A stretch of DNA of 41,621 bases from Leisingera sp. JC1 (GTDB lineage: Bacteria; Pseudomonadota; Alphaproteobacteria; Rhodobacterales; Rhodobacteraceae). Below are positions 16,146 through 24,327 of the stretch, one piece after another. The translations under genes and the position numbers were made by a program. The stretch covers positions 1 to 41,621 of the forward strand of contig NZ_LYUZ01000098.1 in NCBI RefSeq assembly GCF_001679925.1, in the 5' to 3' direction. How positions within the stretch are numbered: the stretch's first letter is position 1; each line of letters begins with the position of its first letter. The notes under the pieces are model-generated. The model saw only the letters and a list, made by a program, of their open reading frames with translations. It did not search any database and had not been told where the DNA came from.

Positions 16146-17176
16146 AGCAGCGACAGGAACGTCCGGATGTCCTCGTCCGGCACCGACCAGTCGCAGACAA
16201 ACCGGGCGGTGACCATCTCGTTCTCCGGCCCCTGCAGCAGCCCGTCCCACAGGTGATAAATGGCGCCGGCGGCAAACAGCTCCTGATGCTTGCGGCGGGG
16301 CAGGGCGGCAAAGATCATGTTGGCCTGCGCCGGGTGGGTGAAATGCGCACCCGCCGCCTTCAGCCCCTCGGCCAGCAGCGCGGTCTTGGCATTGGCGGCG
16401 CGGGCGTTCTCCAGCCACAGATCGTCGCTCAGATAGGCATGCATCTGCGCCGACAGGTAGCGGTGCTTGGAAAACAGATGCGCGCCGCGCTTGCGGCGGT
16501 ACTCGAATTCCTGCGCATGGCGGGGATCAAAGAAGATCACCGCTTCCACCCCCATGCAGCCGTTCTTGGTGCCGCCGAAGGATACCGCATCCACGCCCGC
16601 CTTCCAGGTCATTTCCGCAGGCGTGCAGCCCAGCGACACCAGCGCATTGGTGAACCGCGCGCCGTCCATATGCACCGGCAGCCCGTATTCCTTGGCCGCC
16701 CCGCAAATGGCCTGCAGCTCCTGCAGGCTGTAGACGGTGCCGAACTCGGTCACCTGCGTCAGCGACACCGGCCCCCGCTGCGGCCCGTGCACGCCGCGGG
16801 TCTCTTCACCCTCGATGGCGGCCCGCAAGCCTTCGGAGGTCATCTTGTCCGCCTCCGTCACCAGCGTCAGCTTGGCGCCGCCGGTGTAGAACTCCGGGGC
16901 GTTGCATTCATCCATGTTGATATGGGCAGGCTTGGTGCAGAACACCGTCTGCCAGGGCTGCGTCAGGGTCGACAGCGCCAGCACATTGGCAGCGGTTCCG
17001 GTGGCCACCAGATAGACCGCCGCCTCCGGTGCTTCGAATATCTCCCGGATCCGTTCCGTCACCTCTGCCATTTCGGCATCCGCGCCATAGCCCATGGCAT
17101 AGCCCCGGTTGGCCCGCGCCAGCGCGTCGAGGATCTGCTGCGGCACCGGGCCGGAGTTGTCAGAGGCGAAATGCAT
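16142..17176 (-). CDS. ltaE: Low-specificity L-threonine aldolase
   Basis: The 344-residue PLP enzyme splits L-threonine (and allo-threonine) to glycine and acetaldehyde. The cofactor Lys204 lies in SFGGTKNGCMG (199-209), and the acidic partner of the pyridine ring is in HMDGARFTN (Asp171). The N-terminus FASDNSGPVP is typical. Cytoplasmic, with length close to the family norm. Its upstream region is 93 bp and separates it from a small membrane protein gene on the same strand. Threonine aldolase and the closely related beta-eliminating lyases cannot always be told apart, but the fit is good. Confidence 0.9.
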   Translation of the reverse strand: MHFASDNSGPVPQQILDALARANRGYAMGYGADAEMAEVTERIREIFEAPEAAVYLVATGTAANVLALSTLTQPWQTVFCTKPAHINMDECNAPEFYTGGAKLTLVTEADKMTSEGLRAAIEGEETRGVHGPQRGPVSLTQVTEFGTVYSLQELQAICGAAKEYGLPVHMDGARFTNALVSLGCTPAEMTWKAGVDAVSFGGTKNGCMGVEAVIFFDPRHAQEFEYRRKRGAHLFSKHRYLSAQMHAYLSDDLWLENARAANAKTALLAEGLKAAGAHFTHPAQANMIFAALPRRKHQELFAAGAIYHLWDGLLQGPENEMVTARFVCDWSVPDEDIRTFLSLL

Positions 17177-17261
17177 CAGCGAAGTCCCTTGATCTGCCAG
17201 AGTATCCGTCTAGCAGTAGGCAGTTCCGGCGCTGATGCCAAGCCGGCCTGGCCCGGCGTCC

Positions 17262-17468
17262 TCAGAACATCCGCGCAAACAGCAGCCCCAGCCCGATGCC
17301 GGAAAAGGTGCCCACCGTGGCCCAGATCGTCAGCTGCTTGCCAAGGTGGTACTGGTGCCAGGCCTTGATTTCACCGGCTTGCTTGCTGCTCAGGCCCAGG
17401 GTCGAAAGGAACTCCCTGGCCTTGTAGGCTTCTCTTTCACTGAAATAGGTGCCGTGCTCGAATGGCAT
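17262..17468 (-). CDS. Small membrane protein of unknown function
   Basis: This 68-residue protein has a soluble, charged N-terminal half (EREAYKAREFLSTLG) and one hydrophobic segment at about 47-66 (TIWATVGTFSGIGLGLLFA). It starts at ATG 17468 with GGAGGG 6-11 bases upstream, which is the main evidence that it is real. I recognise no family. It is alone between ltaE and ycgN on the same strand, with 85 and 117 bp gaps, and most likely sits in the inner membrane with a cytoplasmic N-terminal helix. Confidence 0.6.
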   Translation of the reverse strand: MPFEHGTYFSEREAYKAREFLSTLGLSSKQAGEIKAWHQYHLGKQLTIWATVGTFSGIGLGLLFARMF

Positions 17469-17585
17469 CTGCCGCCCTCCTCATGGAAACCTTTTGGGAT
17501 TCCCCCATCATGGCGGCGAGGTTGCATGCTTTGCAACCTTAAATTGTATTTCTGTTTAACAGTCCCGCGACCGCGCGCAGCAGGC

Positions 17586-18068
17586 TCAGCCGGTCGGCTC
17601 CTCGATGATGTGGTCTTCCCACTCATCCTCGGAAATCTCGAATTCGGACACCGTCCAGCCGCGCACCGAAACCCCCGCCTCATGCACGCTTTCGGGCGTG
17701 CCGGTCAGCAGCGGGTGCCATTCCGGCAGCGGCTTCCCTTGCCACAGCAGCCGGTAGGCGCAGGTTTCCGGCATCCAATAGGCGTGGGTGTCCAGATTGT
17801 CCGGCTTCAGCACGATGCACTCGGGGATGAACTGGTGCCGGATCGGGTACTGGGCGCAGCGGCAGGTGGCATCATCCAGCAGGCGGCAGGCCACCCGGGT
17901 CAGCGCGACCTCGCCGGTCTCCTCATCCTCCAGCTTGTTCAGGCAGCATTTGCCGCAGCCGTCGCACAGCGCTTCCCATTCCTTCTGGCTCATCTTGTCC
18001 AGCGGCTTCTTCTCCCAGAAGCGCTGGCCCAGGCCGGAGCGGTCGATCACGTCTTTTGCAGGTTTCAT
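17586..18068 (-). CDS. YcgN-family cysteine cluster protein (UPF0260)
   Basis: The 160-residue protein has the CDGCGKCC cluster (Cys35, 38, 41, 42), with further Cys in VACRLLDDATCRC and PECIVLK, the pattern of the YkgJ/YcgN group, which are thought to bind metal. No function is established. The sequence WMPETCAYRLLWQGKPLPEWHPL is typical. It overlaps the ribF stop codon by 4 bp (ATGA), so the two are translated as an operon. Cytoplasmic. Confidence 0.88.
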   Translation of the reverse strand: MKPAKDVIDRSGLGQRFWEKKPLDKMSQKEWEALCDGCGKCCLNKLEDEETGEVALTRVACRLLDDATCRCAQYPIRHQFIPECIVLKPDNLDTHAYWMPETCAYRLLWQGKPLPEWHPLLTGTPESVHEAGVSVRGWTVSEFEISEDEWEDHIIEEPTG

Positions 18069-18997
18069 AGCGCCGCCAGTATGTCACGCGCCTCGGCGCA
18101 ATCCGCGTCCATCTGCGCGATCAGCGCGTCCAGCCCGTCAAACTTCATCTCCGGCCGCAAAAAGGCCACCAGCCCCACCGACAGCGTCGCGCCGTACAGG
18201 TCGCCGGAGAAGTCGAACACGAAGGTCTCGATATTCGGAACCACGCCCCCGAACATCGGCCGCACCCCGACAGAGGCCGCGCCGTGATAGCTGCCCTTAT
18301 GCGGCCCGTCCAGGACATCGACCAGCACTGCATAGACGCCAAAGCACGGCTGATGCAGCCCGTCGATCGACATGTTGGCAGTGGGAAACCCCAGCTCCCG
18401 CCCGCGCTGCTCGCCGCCGATCACGGTGCCCTCGATCCGGTGCCAGTGGCCCAGCATCTCCTTGGCATCGGCAGGCCGCCCTTCGCTCAGCGCATTGCGG
18501 ATCGCGGTGGAGGACACCGCGTGCTCGGAATATTCCATCAGGGGCGCAATCGTTACGCCAAACCCGTACTGTTCGCCAAAGCGCTGCAGGTCTTCGGCAT
18601 TGCCAGCCCGGCCCTTGCCGAAACAGAAATCGGCACCCACCACCACATGCGCCAGCCCCAGCCCTTCAGAGATCACGTCGCGGGCAAACTCCTCCGGCGT
18701 CAGGCTCGACAGCGCGGTGTTGAAGTTCAGCTCATAAAGCCGCTCCACCCCCAGCTTCTCCAGCCGGTGGGCACGGGTCTCGGCGCGCATCAGCCGGAAC
18801 GGCGGCGCATCGGGCGCAAAATACTCGCGCGGGTGCGGCTCAAACGTCATCACCCCCAAGGGCGCCCCGGGGGCGGCCTTGCGGGCCAGCTCGATCACCG
18901 ACTGATGGCCCAGATGCACGCCGTCGAAATTGCCGATGGCAACGGTGGCGCCCCGGTCCTGGTGTTCGACGAATTGATAATCTCTGACGATACGCAT
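18065..18997 (-). CDS. ribF: Bifunctional riboflavin kinase / FAD synthetase
   Basis: The 310-residue enzyme phosphorylates riboflavin to FMN and adenylates FMN to FAD. The N-terminal nucleotidyltransferase domain carries GNFDGVHLGH (22-31) and SSTAIRNAL (162-170), the ISS(T)xIR motif. The C-terminal kinase domain starts around 187 with GTVIGGEQRGRELGFPTAN; the GFPTAN motif (203-208) binds the flavin and nucleotide. It is first in an operon with the ycgN-like gene (4-bp overlap). The 170 bases upstream separate it from an unrelated gene on the same strand. Confidence 0.95.
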   Translation of the reverse strand: MRIVRDYQFVEHQDRGATVAIGNFDGVHLGHQSVIELARKAAPGAPLGVMTFEPHPREYFAPDAPPFRLMRAETRAHRLEKLGVERLYELNFNTALSSLTPEEFARDVISEGLGLAHVVVGADFCFGKGRAGNAEDLQRFGEQYGFGVTIAPLMEYSEHAVSSTAIRNALSEGRPADAKEMLGHWHRIEGTVIGGEQRGRELGFPTANMSIDGLHQPCFGVYAVLVDVLDGPHKGSYHGAASVGVRPMFGGVVPNIETFVFDFSGDLYGATLSVGLVAFLRPEMKFDGLDALIAQMDADCAEARDILAAL

Positions 18998-19164
18998 GGC
19001 GCATGCCTATCCGCACCCGCGCGGCGGTTCAAGCGGCCAGTGGCGGGAGGGAGCACTGCAAGTTTCCCGCAGAACTCCAAGCCGACAGTCAGGAAAACAC
19101 TATTGACGCCCTAGGGGGGCAATGACGCTCAAATTCTGAACCGTGCAGCGCTTTTCAGCAGCTG

Positions 19165-19671
19165 TCAATTTTCGCAGTCGGACGACGATAAATGGGTGTT
19201 CACAATAGTGGACTGGCCTGCCAGGGTGCTGAAATGGTAGATGATCCGCCGATCGTTCGGCAGCTGAAATATGACCTGAATCATACTCAGCTGGCTCAGG
19301 CCAGCCGTTGGAAGTGCAGTAAACTCAACGTCTTGCATAGATACCTTGCTGTCTATCTGCCTCCGAAAGGCAAGTTTCATGAACTCATCAAAGTCACCAG
19401 GAGCTTCCCTGGAAACGGAGGTGAGATCGCCGTCTCTATATCGCAGGGTGAGGCCTGGCGGGGTGACAAGCCAGGTGTTGTTTGAAGACGGTGAAAGCGA
19501 CCAGTTTTTTGAATCCGTAAAAGCTATTACCTGGGTTTGAGACAGGCAAAGAGGAAATTCGTCCAAAGGATCAAGGGGCTGAGTTTCAATGATGATCTGC
19601 TGTCCCTTGCTGGTTCCGGAAAAGAAGCAGAGCACATAAGCGGCCACAAAGATAGTTTTCAAGTATGTCAT
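19165..19671 (-). CDS. Secreted protein of unknown function
   Basis: The 168-residue product starts with a clear signal peptide (MTYLKTIFVAAYVLCFF, ending near residue 23, Gly-Gln). The mature part is rich in Ser, Thr and beta-prone stretches, has two Cys (42 and near the C-terminus, SSDCEN) that could form a disulfide, and lacks a domain that I recognise. Its base composition is visibly lower in GC, with more A/T in third positions than its neighbours, suggesting transfer or a weakly constrained gene. No good ribosome-binding site precedes ATG 19671. It lies alone; probably periplasmic. Confidence 0.5.
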   Translation of the reverse strand: MTYLKTIFVAAYVLCFFSGTSKGQQIIIETQPLDPLDEFPLCLSQTQVIAFTDSKNWSLSPSSNNTWLVTPPGLTLRYRDGDLTSVSREAPGDFDEFMKLAFRRQIDSKVSMQDVEFTALPTAGLSQLSMIQVIFQLPNDRRIIYHFSTLAGQSTIVNTHLSSSDCEN

Positions 19672-19937
19672 CTGAAGTGATCGTCAGCCCCTAATCCCAA
19701 AGAGGCGTAAACTTCGCGGGGATAGCCACTCTATGCAAGCTGAATCAATGTGCGGCCTGCTCAGGCGGCGTTTACTGTTGCGCACCCACCGTACGCCCCC
19801 TTCACGCAATCCTCACGTGTAAATGCCAAACTGCCTCCTGATCGCGATCCCCCGCCATGGCTCCGCGCATGGGCCATGATACGAGGCGCAGGCATCTGTG
19901 AGGCTGCCTGCGCGACTCCCCGGAGACCGGCCCTGAT

Positions 19938-20075
19938 AAAAAGGGGGTCGTCCAAGCGAGCTTGTCCGAGCAGGCCCCCGGCGGGGTCTGTCCACCTCCA
20001 CCCGGCGGCGCCGCCCCCTTAGTTGGGACACAGCGCAACAACGGAAACAAAATGGCCGGAACGAAACAGACCGGC
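19938..20075 (-). ncRNA. Candidate small RNA ending at an intrinsic terminator
   Basis: On the minus strand a compound hairpin, GGGGG...CAAGC-TC-GCTTG...CCCCC (plus-strand 19979 down to 19943), is followed directly by five T (19942-19938), which is a standard intrinsic terminator. Nothing coding lies before it for about 130 bases, back to the terminator of the maoC-like gene. So a short transcript between about 20075 and 19938 is plausible. I do not recognise the sequence as SRP RNA, 6S RNA, tmRNA or RNase P RNA. The 5' end is a guess. Confidence 0.35.
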
Positions 20076-20078
20076 AAA

Positions 20079-20113
20079 GAAAAACCGCCAAGGGCAAAGG
20101 CCCCCGGCGGCTG
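20079..20113 (-). terminator. Terminator of the MaoC-type hydratase gene
   Basis: On the minus strand CCGCC...GGGCC-TTT-GCCC...GGCGG forms a long stem about 20 bases past the stop codon. It is followed by TTTTTCTTTG, giving a good U-run. Confidence 0.75.
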
Positions 20114-20134
20114 AAACGGCTGCGTGCGGAAAAC

Positions 20135-20578
20135 TCAGTCGAACTTGCGCGAGGGCGCCATCACCATGGCCTCGCCCACCAGCACCTTCTTGCCATCCAC
20201 GATGCAGCGGCAGTCCAGCTTGACCCGGCGCTTGTCGATCACGATGTCGGTCACCTCGACCTCCGCCAGCACCAGATCACCCGGGCGCACCGGCGCCAGG
20301 AACTTCAGCGACTGGCTCATGTATATGGTGCCATGGCCCGGCAGCTGCTCGCCAATGACGGCAGAGATCAGCCCGGCCGTCAGCATCCCATGCGCGATCC
20401 GGCCTTCAAAGATGGTGTCCTGGGCATAATCGTCGTCCAGATGCACCGGGTTGCGGTCGGTCGACACCTGGGCGAATTTCTCGATGTCCTCATCGGTGAT
20501 GACTTTGCGCAGGTAACGCACCATGCCCATCTCGATGTCTTCGATGCAGATGGTTCCGCGCGGCATGTTGTCCAACAT
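20135..20578 (-). CDS. MaoC-family (R)-specific enoyl-CoA hydratase
   Basis: The 147-residue hot-dog-fold protein carries the hydratase-2 motif TDRNPVHLDDDYA, with the catalytic pair Asp41 and His46, and GRIAHGMLTAGL. Such single-domain MaoC/PhaJ enzymes hydrate trans-2-enoyl-CoA to (R)-3-hydroxyacyl-CoA, feeding polyhydroxyalkanoate synthesis or fatty acid metabolism. It starts at ATG 20578 behind GGAGG at 5 bases. Monocistronic, with its own terminator; the 200 bp upstream include the terminator of the HAD gene. Length fits the family. phaJ is the likely equivalent, but no pha genes are near. Confidence 0.87.
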   Translation of the reverse strand: MLDNMPRGTICIEDIEMGMVRYLRKVITDEDIEKFAQVSTDRNPVHLDDDYAQDTIFEGRIAHGMLTAGLISAVIGEQLPGHGTIYMSQSLKFLAPVRPGDLVLAEVEVTDIVIDKRRVKLDCRCIVDGKKVLVGEAMVMAPSRKFD

Positions 20579-20713
20579 TTCATCCTCCGTTCGCCTGGCC
20601 CTGAATGCATCGTTTGACCGTTTGGCGTTGTAACTTTTGCGCGCCAGCGTGACGCCTTGCGCAACTTTATTACTTTGCAGCTGCAGAAAATCAAGAGATT
20701 TTTGACAAAAGAA

Positions 20714-20736
20714 AACCCCGCCCGATGCGGGCAGGG
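20714..20736 (-). terminator. Terminator of the HAD phosphatase gene
   Basis: On the minus strand CCCTGCCCGCATCGGGCGGG folds to a stem with a 3-base loop, followed by GTTTTCTTTTG. It lies about 45 bases past the stop codon. Confidence 0.8.
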
Positions 20737-20778
20737 TTGCAGGGCCGGATTGGCCGCCAGGGTTGGCTGCCGCCGAAT

Positions 20779-21654
20779 TTACCGCAGAAAACCAATGGCA
20801 TAGGTCGGTGCGGACTGTTCTTGCGCCAGGTAGGCTTCCAGCGCTTCCGGGTCCGGCTGGACTGATGTCTTTGTTTCTCTGGCCGCAAGCCCGCCGGTGA
20901 TGAACAGGGAATCGATGCCTTCTCCCATGGCACCGGCAATATCCGTATGCGGCCCGTCGCCGATCGCCAGGATCTCGGAATCGGCAATCCCCGGCGCCAC
21001 TTCCTGCAGCCGCAGCCGGGCCAGGTCATAGATCGGCGGATGCGGCTTGCCGAAATACAGGCTCTCGCCGCCCATCTCCGTGTAAAGCCGCGCCAGGGCG
21101 CCCGCGCACCATTCCCGTTTCTCGCCGCGGTCGACGATAATGTCAGGGTTGGCGCACAGCAGTTTCATCCCCATCTGCTTGGCATAGAGGAAATCGGGAC
21201 GGTTCACCTCAGGGTCGGCCATGGTGTCGAACGGGCCGCAGCAGACGATGCCCTCGGCCTCCTTCAGCGGCACCCGGGTGATCTCCACCGGGTTGTGAAT
21301 CACATGCAGCGGCTCAAAGAACCCCGCATCCCGCTCCCACTCGCCCATGAAATAGACCTTGTTGCCGACGGCGCCGGTGAACATCGCCGCCCGTGCGCTG
21401 TCGCCGGAGGTGGAGATGGTGTCATAGGCATCATCCGGCACGTTGAACTGCCCCAGCTGCGCCGCCACGCCTGCGCGCGGTTTCGGCGAGTTGGTGACCA
21501 GCACCACGATGCCGCCCGCCGCTCGGTAGGCCTGCAGCGCCGCTACCGCATCCGGAAAGGCGGTGATGCCGTTGTGCACGCAGCCCCACAGGTCCACGAA
21601 CAGCGCCTTATAGCGGCTGGAAACTTCGGACAGGGAGTTGATGATCTGGGTCAT
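20779..21654 (-). CDS. HAD-superfamily class IIA hydrolase (TIGR01459 type)
   Basis: The 291-residue protein belongs to the NagD-like class IIA haloacid dehalogenases. Motif I is DLWGCVHNG at 21-29, motif II VLVTNSPKPR, and the C-terminal motif IGDGPHTDIAGAMG. Motif I reads DLWG rather than DxDG, so the second Asp, normally the general acid, is replaced by Trp; I recall this as typical of the subfamily and not a mutation. It probably dephosphorylates a small sugar or nucleotide phosphate, substrate unknown. Start at ATG 21654 (MTQIINSLSE); an upstream GTG/ATG adds six residues. Confidence 0.85.
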   Translation of the reverse strand: MTQIINSLSEVSSRYKALFVDLWGCVHNGITAFPDAVAALQAYRAAGGIVVLVTNSPKPRAGVAAQLGQFNVPDDAYDTISTSGDSARAAMFTGAVGNKVYFMGEWERDAGFFEPLHVIHNPVEITRVPLKEAEGIVCCGPFDTMADPEVNRPDFLYAKQMGMKLLCANPDIIVDRGEKREWCAGALARLYTEMGGESLYFGKPHPPIYDLARLRLQEVAPGIADSEILAIGDGPHTDIAGAMGEGIDSLFITGGLAARETKTSVQPDPEALEAYLAQEQSAPTYAIGFLR

Positions 21655-21917
21655 GGCCGGGCCTTCGCGCATGTTTCACTTGCGGCCAGCTATGGCAGAG
21701 ACAAACGCGATAGGCCAGTGCCGAAGGCCGCGGCCCCTTTCCGCAACGGCCGTTAATTTCCGTTAAGAAAGGTCTTGTTCCTCTGACCTGCTTTCGCTAG
21801 GCACGAGGGGTTTTTACTGTGAATCTTCTTATGAGTGTCTTTTGAACCTTGCTTCGGAGAAGCTGCGGTGTGCCAGCCCGCTGCTGCCTCTCCCAGCCCG
21901 AATTTTGAAAGAAGCCA

Positions 21918-24134
21918 ATGCCCAGCGCAGCCAACGTAAGCAGAACATATGATGCCAAAGTCGATGGTGTTTTGTGGGGAACCAAATGGGCGGACTCGTC
22001 GCTGACCTATTCCTTCCCGGATTCCGCATGTGACTATTCCTACTCCTCGATCTTCGGTCTGGATCTGACTGGAACCTTCTCCGGCTTCAACAGCGCGCAG
22101 CAGGCGGCTGCCACCTATGCGCTGGACACCAGCGACGGAAACACCGCAAACGACGGGTTTGCGGTGGAAGGGTTCACCAACTTGTCGCTGTCCCATGATG
22201 CCAGCGGCGCCGGCACGCTGCGGTATGCCAACAGCAGCGCCAGCGGCCTGAGCACCGCCTTCGGCCTGCCGCCCGGAACCGCCTCGGATCTGGGAACCGT
22301 CAGTGAGGCCGAAGGCGATATGTGGTTCCGGACCTCGACCTATTCGGCACCAAAGGCGGGCAACTATTCCTGGGCAACGGTTCTGCACGAAACCGGCCAC
22401 GCGCTGGGCCTGTCCCATCCGCATCAGAACCTCGGAGGCTTCGGCACGGTTCCCTACAGCTATGACGCCATGGAATACACGGTCATGAGCTACCGGTCGT
22501 ATGTGGGCGCATCGACTTACACCGGCTACACCAATGATACTTGGAGCTATGCCCAGAGCTACATGATGCTCGATATCGCAGCGCTGCAGCATATGTATGG
22601 CGCGGATTTCACCACCAACAGCGGCGACACCATCTACAAATGGGATCCGAATTCGGGCGACACCCTGATCAACGGATCGGTTGCCATTGACGCCGGCGGC
22701 AATGTCATCTTTGCAACCATTTGGGATGGCGGCGGCAACGACACCTATGACCTGTCGGCCTATTCCAGCAATCTGAATGTGGACCTCACCCCCGGGGGCT
22801 ACTCCAATTTCGGCTCATCGCAGACCGCCGATCTGGGCAGGGGCAATTATGCCAAAGGCAATATCTACAATGCCCTGCAGTATCAGGGGGATGAGCGTTC
22901 CCTGATTGAAAATGTGATCGCCGGCTCCGGCAATGATTCAGTCACCGGCAATGCAGCGGCCAATACCCTGCATGGCGAAGGCGGCAACGACACGCTGTCG
23001 GGCGGCGGCGGCGAAGACCGCCTGTGGGGCGGCACTGGCAACGACTCGCTGCTGGGCGGCGACGGCAACGACCGTCTGTGGGGCATGGACGGGGCTGACC
23101 GGCAGTTTGGCGGCGAGGGCAACGACCAGCTGTGGGGCGGCCAAGGAGCAGACAGCATGTTCGGCGAAGCAGGTGCCGACACGCTGGACGGCGGATGGGG
23201 TGATGACATCCTCTCGGGCGGCTCTGGGGATGACCTGATGCAAGGCGGCATCGGCGCGGACACGCTGTCGGGCGGCGATGGCCAGGACACGCTGGATGGC
23301 GGCAGCGGCGATGACCGGCTGGACGGCCAGAGCGGGGTGGACCGGATGAATGGCAATGCGGGCCGCGATTTGCTGATGGGCGGCACCGGGGCGGATTCGC
23401 TGTTCGGCGACTCGGGAGCAGACACTCTTGACGGCGGTTTGGGCGGAGACAAGCTGTGGGGCGGCGATGGCAGTGACCTGATGCTGGGTGACGGCGGCGC
23501 CGATACGCTGTCCGGCAGTACCGGAAATGACACGCTGCGGGGCGGCGGCGGCGATGACCGCTTGTGGGGCGGTGACGGGGGCGACCTGCTGGAAGGCGGC
23601 GATGGCCGCGATCTGCTGATGGGCGACAGCGGCGCCGATACGCTGAACGGTGATGCTGGCGCGGACACGCTGGACGGCGGCTTGGGTGACGATATGTTGT
23701 CAGGCGGCACCGGCAATGACCGCCTGCTGGGCGGCAACGGCGCCGACACACTGTCTGGCGGCGTTGGCCACGACACCCTGCTGGGCGGCGGCGGCAACGA
23801 CCAGCTGCAGGGCGGTGACGGCGCGGACTGGCTGAACGGCGGGAACGGATCGGACACGCTGGACGGAGGGGCCGGCAACGACTTCCTGACCGGGGGCGAT
23901 TTCACCGACACTTTCGTGTTCAACAAGGGCTACGATGCGGACCGGATCACGGACTTCGGCAACGGCGATGACAGCCTGCTGCTGAGCGGTTTCAGCTTCT
24001 CGACAGAGCAGGATGCGCTAGGCTATGCCACCGAAGTGTCGGGGAATGTGTTTTTCGACTTCGGCGATGGCGACACGCTGACATTGCTCGACCTGCAGCT
24101 GCAGGACTTGAATGGCCATATCTTCTTTACCTGA
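21918..24134 (+). CDS. Large RTX metalloprotease of the M10 (serralysin-like) type
   Basis: The 738-residue protein has no signal peptide, as usual for type I secretion. The metzincin zinc motif HETGHALGLSH (157-167) supplies three His and the catalytic Glu158, and the Met-turn is VMSY (189-192). A linker (about 250-335) leads to 36 consecutive RTX nonapeptides (GGxGxDxLx type) covering residues 336-659, without a gap. The C-terminus (FVFNKGYDADRITDFGNGDDSLLL) is the usual RTX cap with the export signal. In calcium-rich sea water the repeats should fold into a beta roll outside the cell. No ABC exporter or membrane fusion protein genes are adjacent. It starts at ATG 21918 and is followed by a strong terminator. 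Confidence 0.92.
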   Translation: MPSAANVSRTYDAKVDGVLWGTKWADSSLTYSFPDSACDYSYSSIFGLDLTGTFSGFNSAQQAAATYALDTSDGNTANDGFAVEGFTNLSLSHDASGAGTLRYANSSASGLSTAFGLPPGTASDLGTVSEAEGDMWFRTSTYSAPKAGNYSWATVLHETGHALGLSHPHQNLGGFGTVPYSYDAMEYTVMSYRSYVGASTYTGYTNDTWSYAQSYMMLDIAALQHMYGADFTTNSGDTIYKWDPNSGDTLINGSVAIDAGGNVIFATIWDGGGNDTYDLSAYSSNLNVDLTPGGYSNFGSSQTADLGRGNYAKGNIYNALQYQGDERSLIENVIAGSGNDSVTGNAAANTLHGEGGNDTLSGGGGEDRLWGGTGNDSLLGGDGNDRLWGMDGADRQFGGEGNDQLWGGQGADSMFGEAGADTLDGGWGDDILSGGSGDDLMQGGIGADTLSGGDGQDTLDGGSGDDRLDGQSGVDRMNGNAGRDLLMGGTGADSLFGDSGADTLDGGLGGDKLWGGDGSDLMLGDGGADTLSGSTGNDTLRGGGGDDRLWGGDGGDLLEGGDGRDLLMGDSGADTLNGDAGADTLDGGLGDDMLSGGTGNDRLLGGNGADTLSGGVGHDTLLGGGGNDQLQGGDGADWLNGGNGSDTLDGGAGNDFLTGGDFTDTFVFNKGYDADRITDFGNGDDSLLLSGFSFSTEQDALGYATEVSGNVFFDFGDGDTLTLLDLQLQDLNGHIFFT
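22923..23894 (+). repeat. 36 tandem 27-bp units encoding RTX nonapeptides
   Basis: The coding repeats form an uninterrupted 972-bp array within the metalloprotease gene, each unit ending in a Gly codon and mostly containing GGC GGC/GGC GAC-like triplets. The units differ in sequence, so this is a protein-level repeat and not a recent DNA satellite. Seen from the protein, nearly every unit keeps the Asp at position 5, needed to bind calcium. Confidence 0.92.
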
Positions 24135-24157
24135 CAGGCCGATCTGAACTTTGGCAG

Positions 24158-24190
24158 GCGGGCCGTGCAGCAAATGCACGGCCCGCTTTG
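24158..24190 (+). terminator. Terminator after the RTX metalloprotease gene
   Basis: A perfect 12-bp stem, GCGGGCCGTGCA (24158-24169) with TGCACGGCCCGC (24175-24186), has a 5-base loop and is followed by TTTG. It lies 24 bases after the stop codon. Confidence 0.8.
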
Positions 24191-24327
24191 CATTTGCACT
24201 GCTGCGGACGGGATACTGGCTGCCAGCGTTCAGCCACCGTTAAAAACGCAGCAGGGGCTGGCGGGTTTTTTAAATTTTAACCCGGGTGATTTTGTCTGGC
24301 TGAAAACAACCTTGTGGTGATTTCGTT

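Larger units (their letters stand above)
19672..20134. other. 463-bp intergenic region with strong secondary structure
   Basis: No convincing gene is visible here; the short open frames lack ribosome-binding sites and family resemblance. The region contains several nested inverted repeats: GCGCAGGC/GCCTGCGC (19886-19893 and 19906-19913), a compound hairpin at 19943-19979, and the palindrome GGCGGC-GCCGCC near 20003-20014. The last 60 bases hold the terminator of the maoC-like gene. The density of stems points to a structured RNA on the minus strand (separate entry). Confidence 0.5.

Noticed and set aside
19750..20097. Several short open frames in both strands of the 19.7-20.1 kb gap
   Set aside because: None has a ribosome-binding site or recognisable protein features, and they overlap strong hairpins and terminators.
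22923..23894. Tandem array considered as a CRISPR or DNA satellite
   Set aside because: The unit is 27 bp with no spacers, the repeats vary at the DNA level, and the reading frame gives an ordinary RTX domain.
22883..23926. Minus-strand open frame with Pro/Ser repeats opposite the RTX region
   Set aside because: It is the antisense reading of the nonapeptide array; the Pro-Ser pattern comes from reversed Gly-Asp codons.
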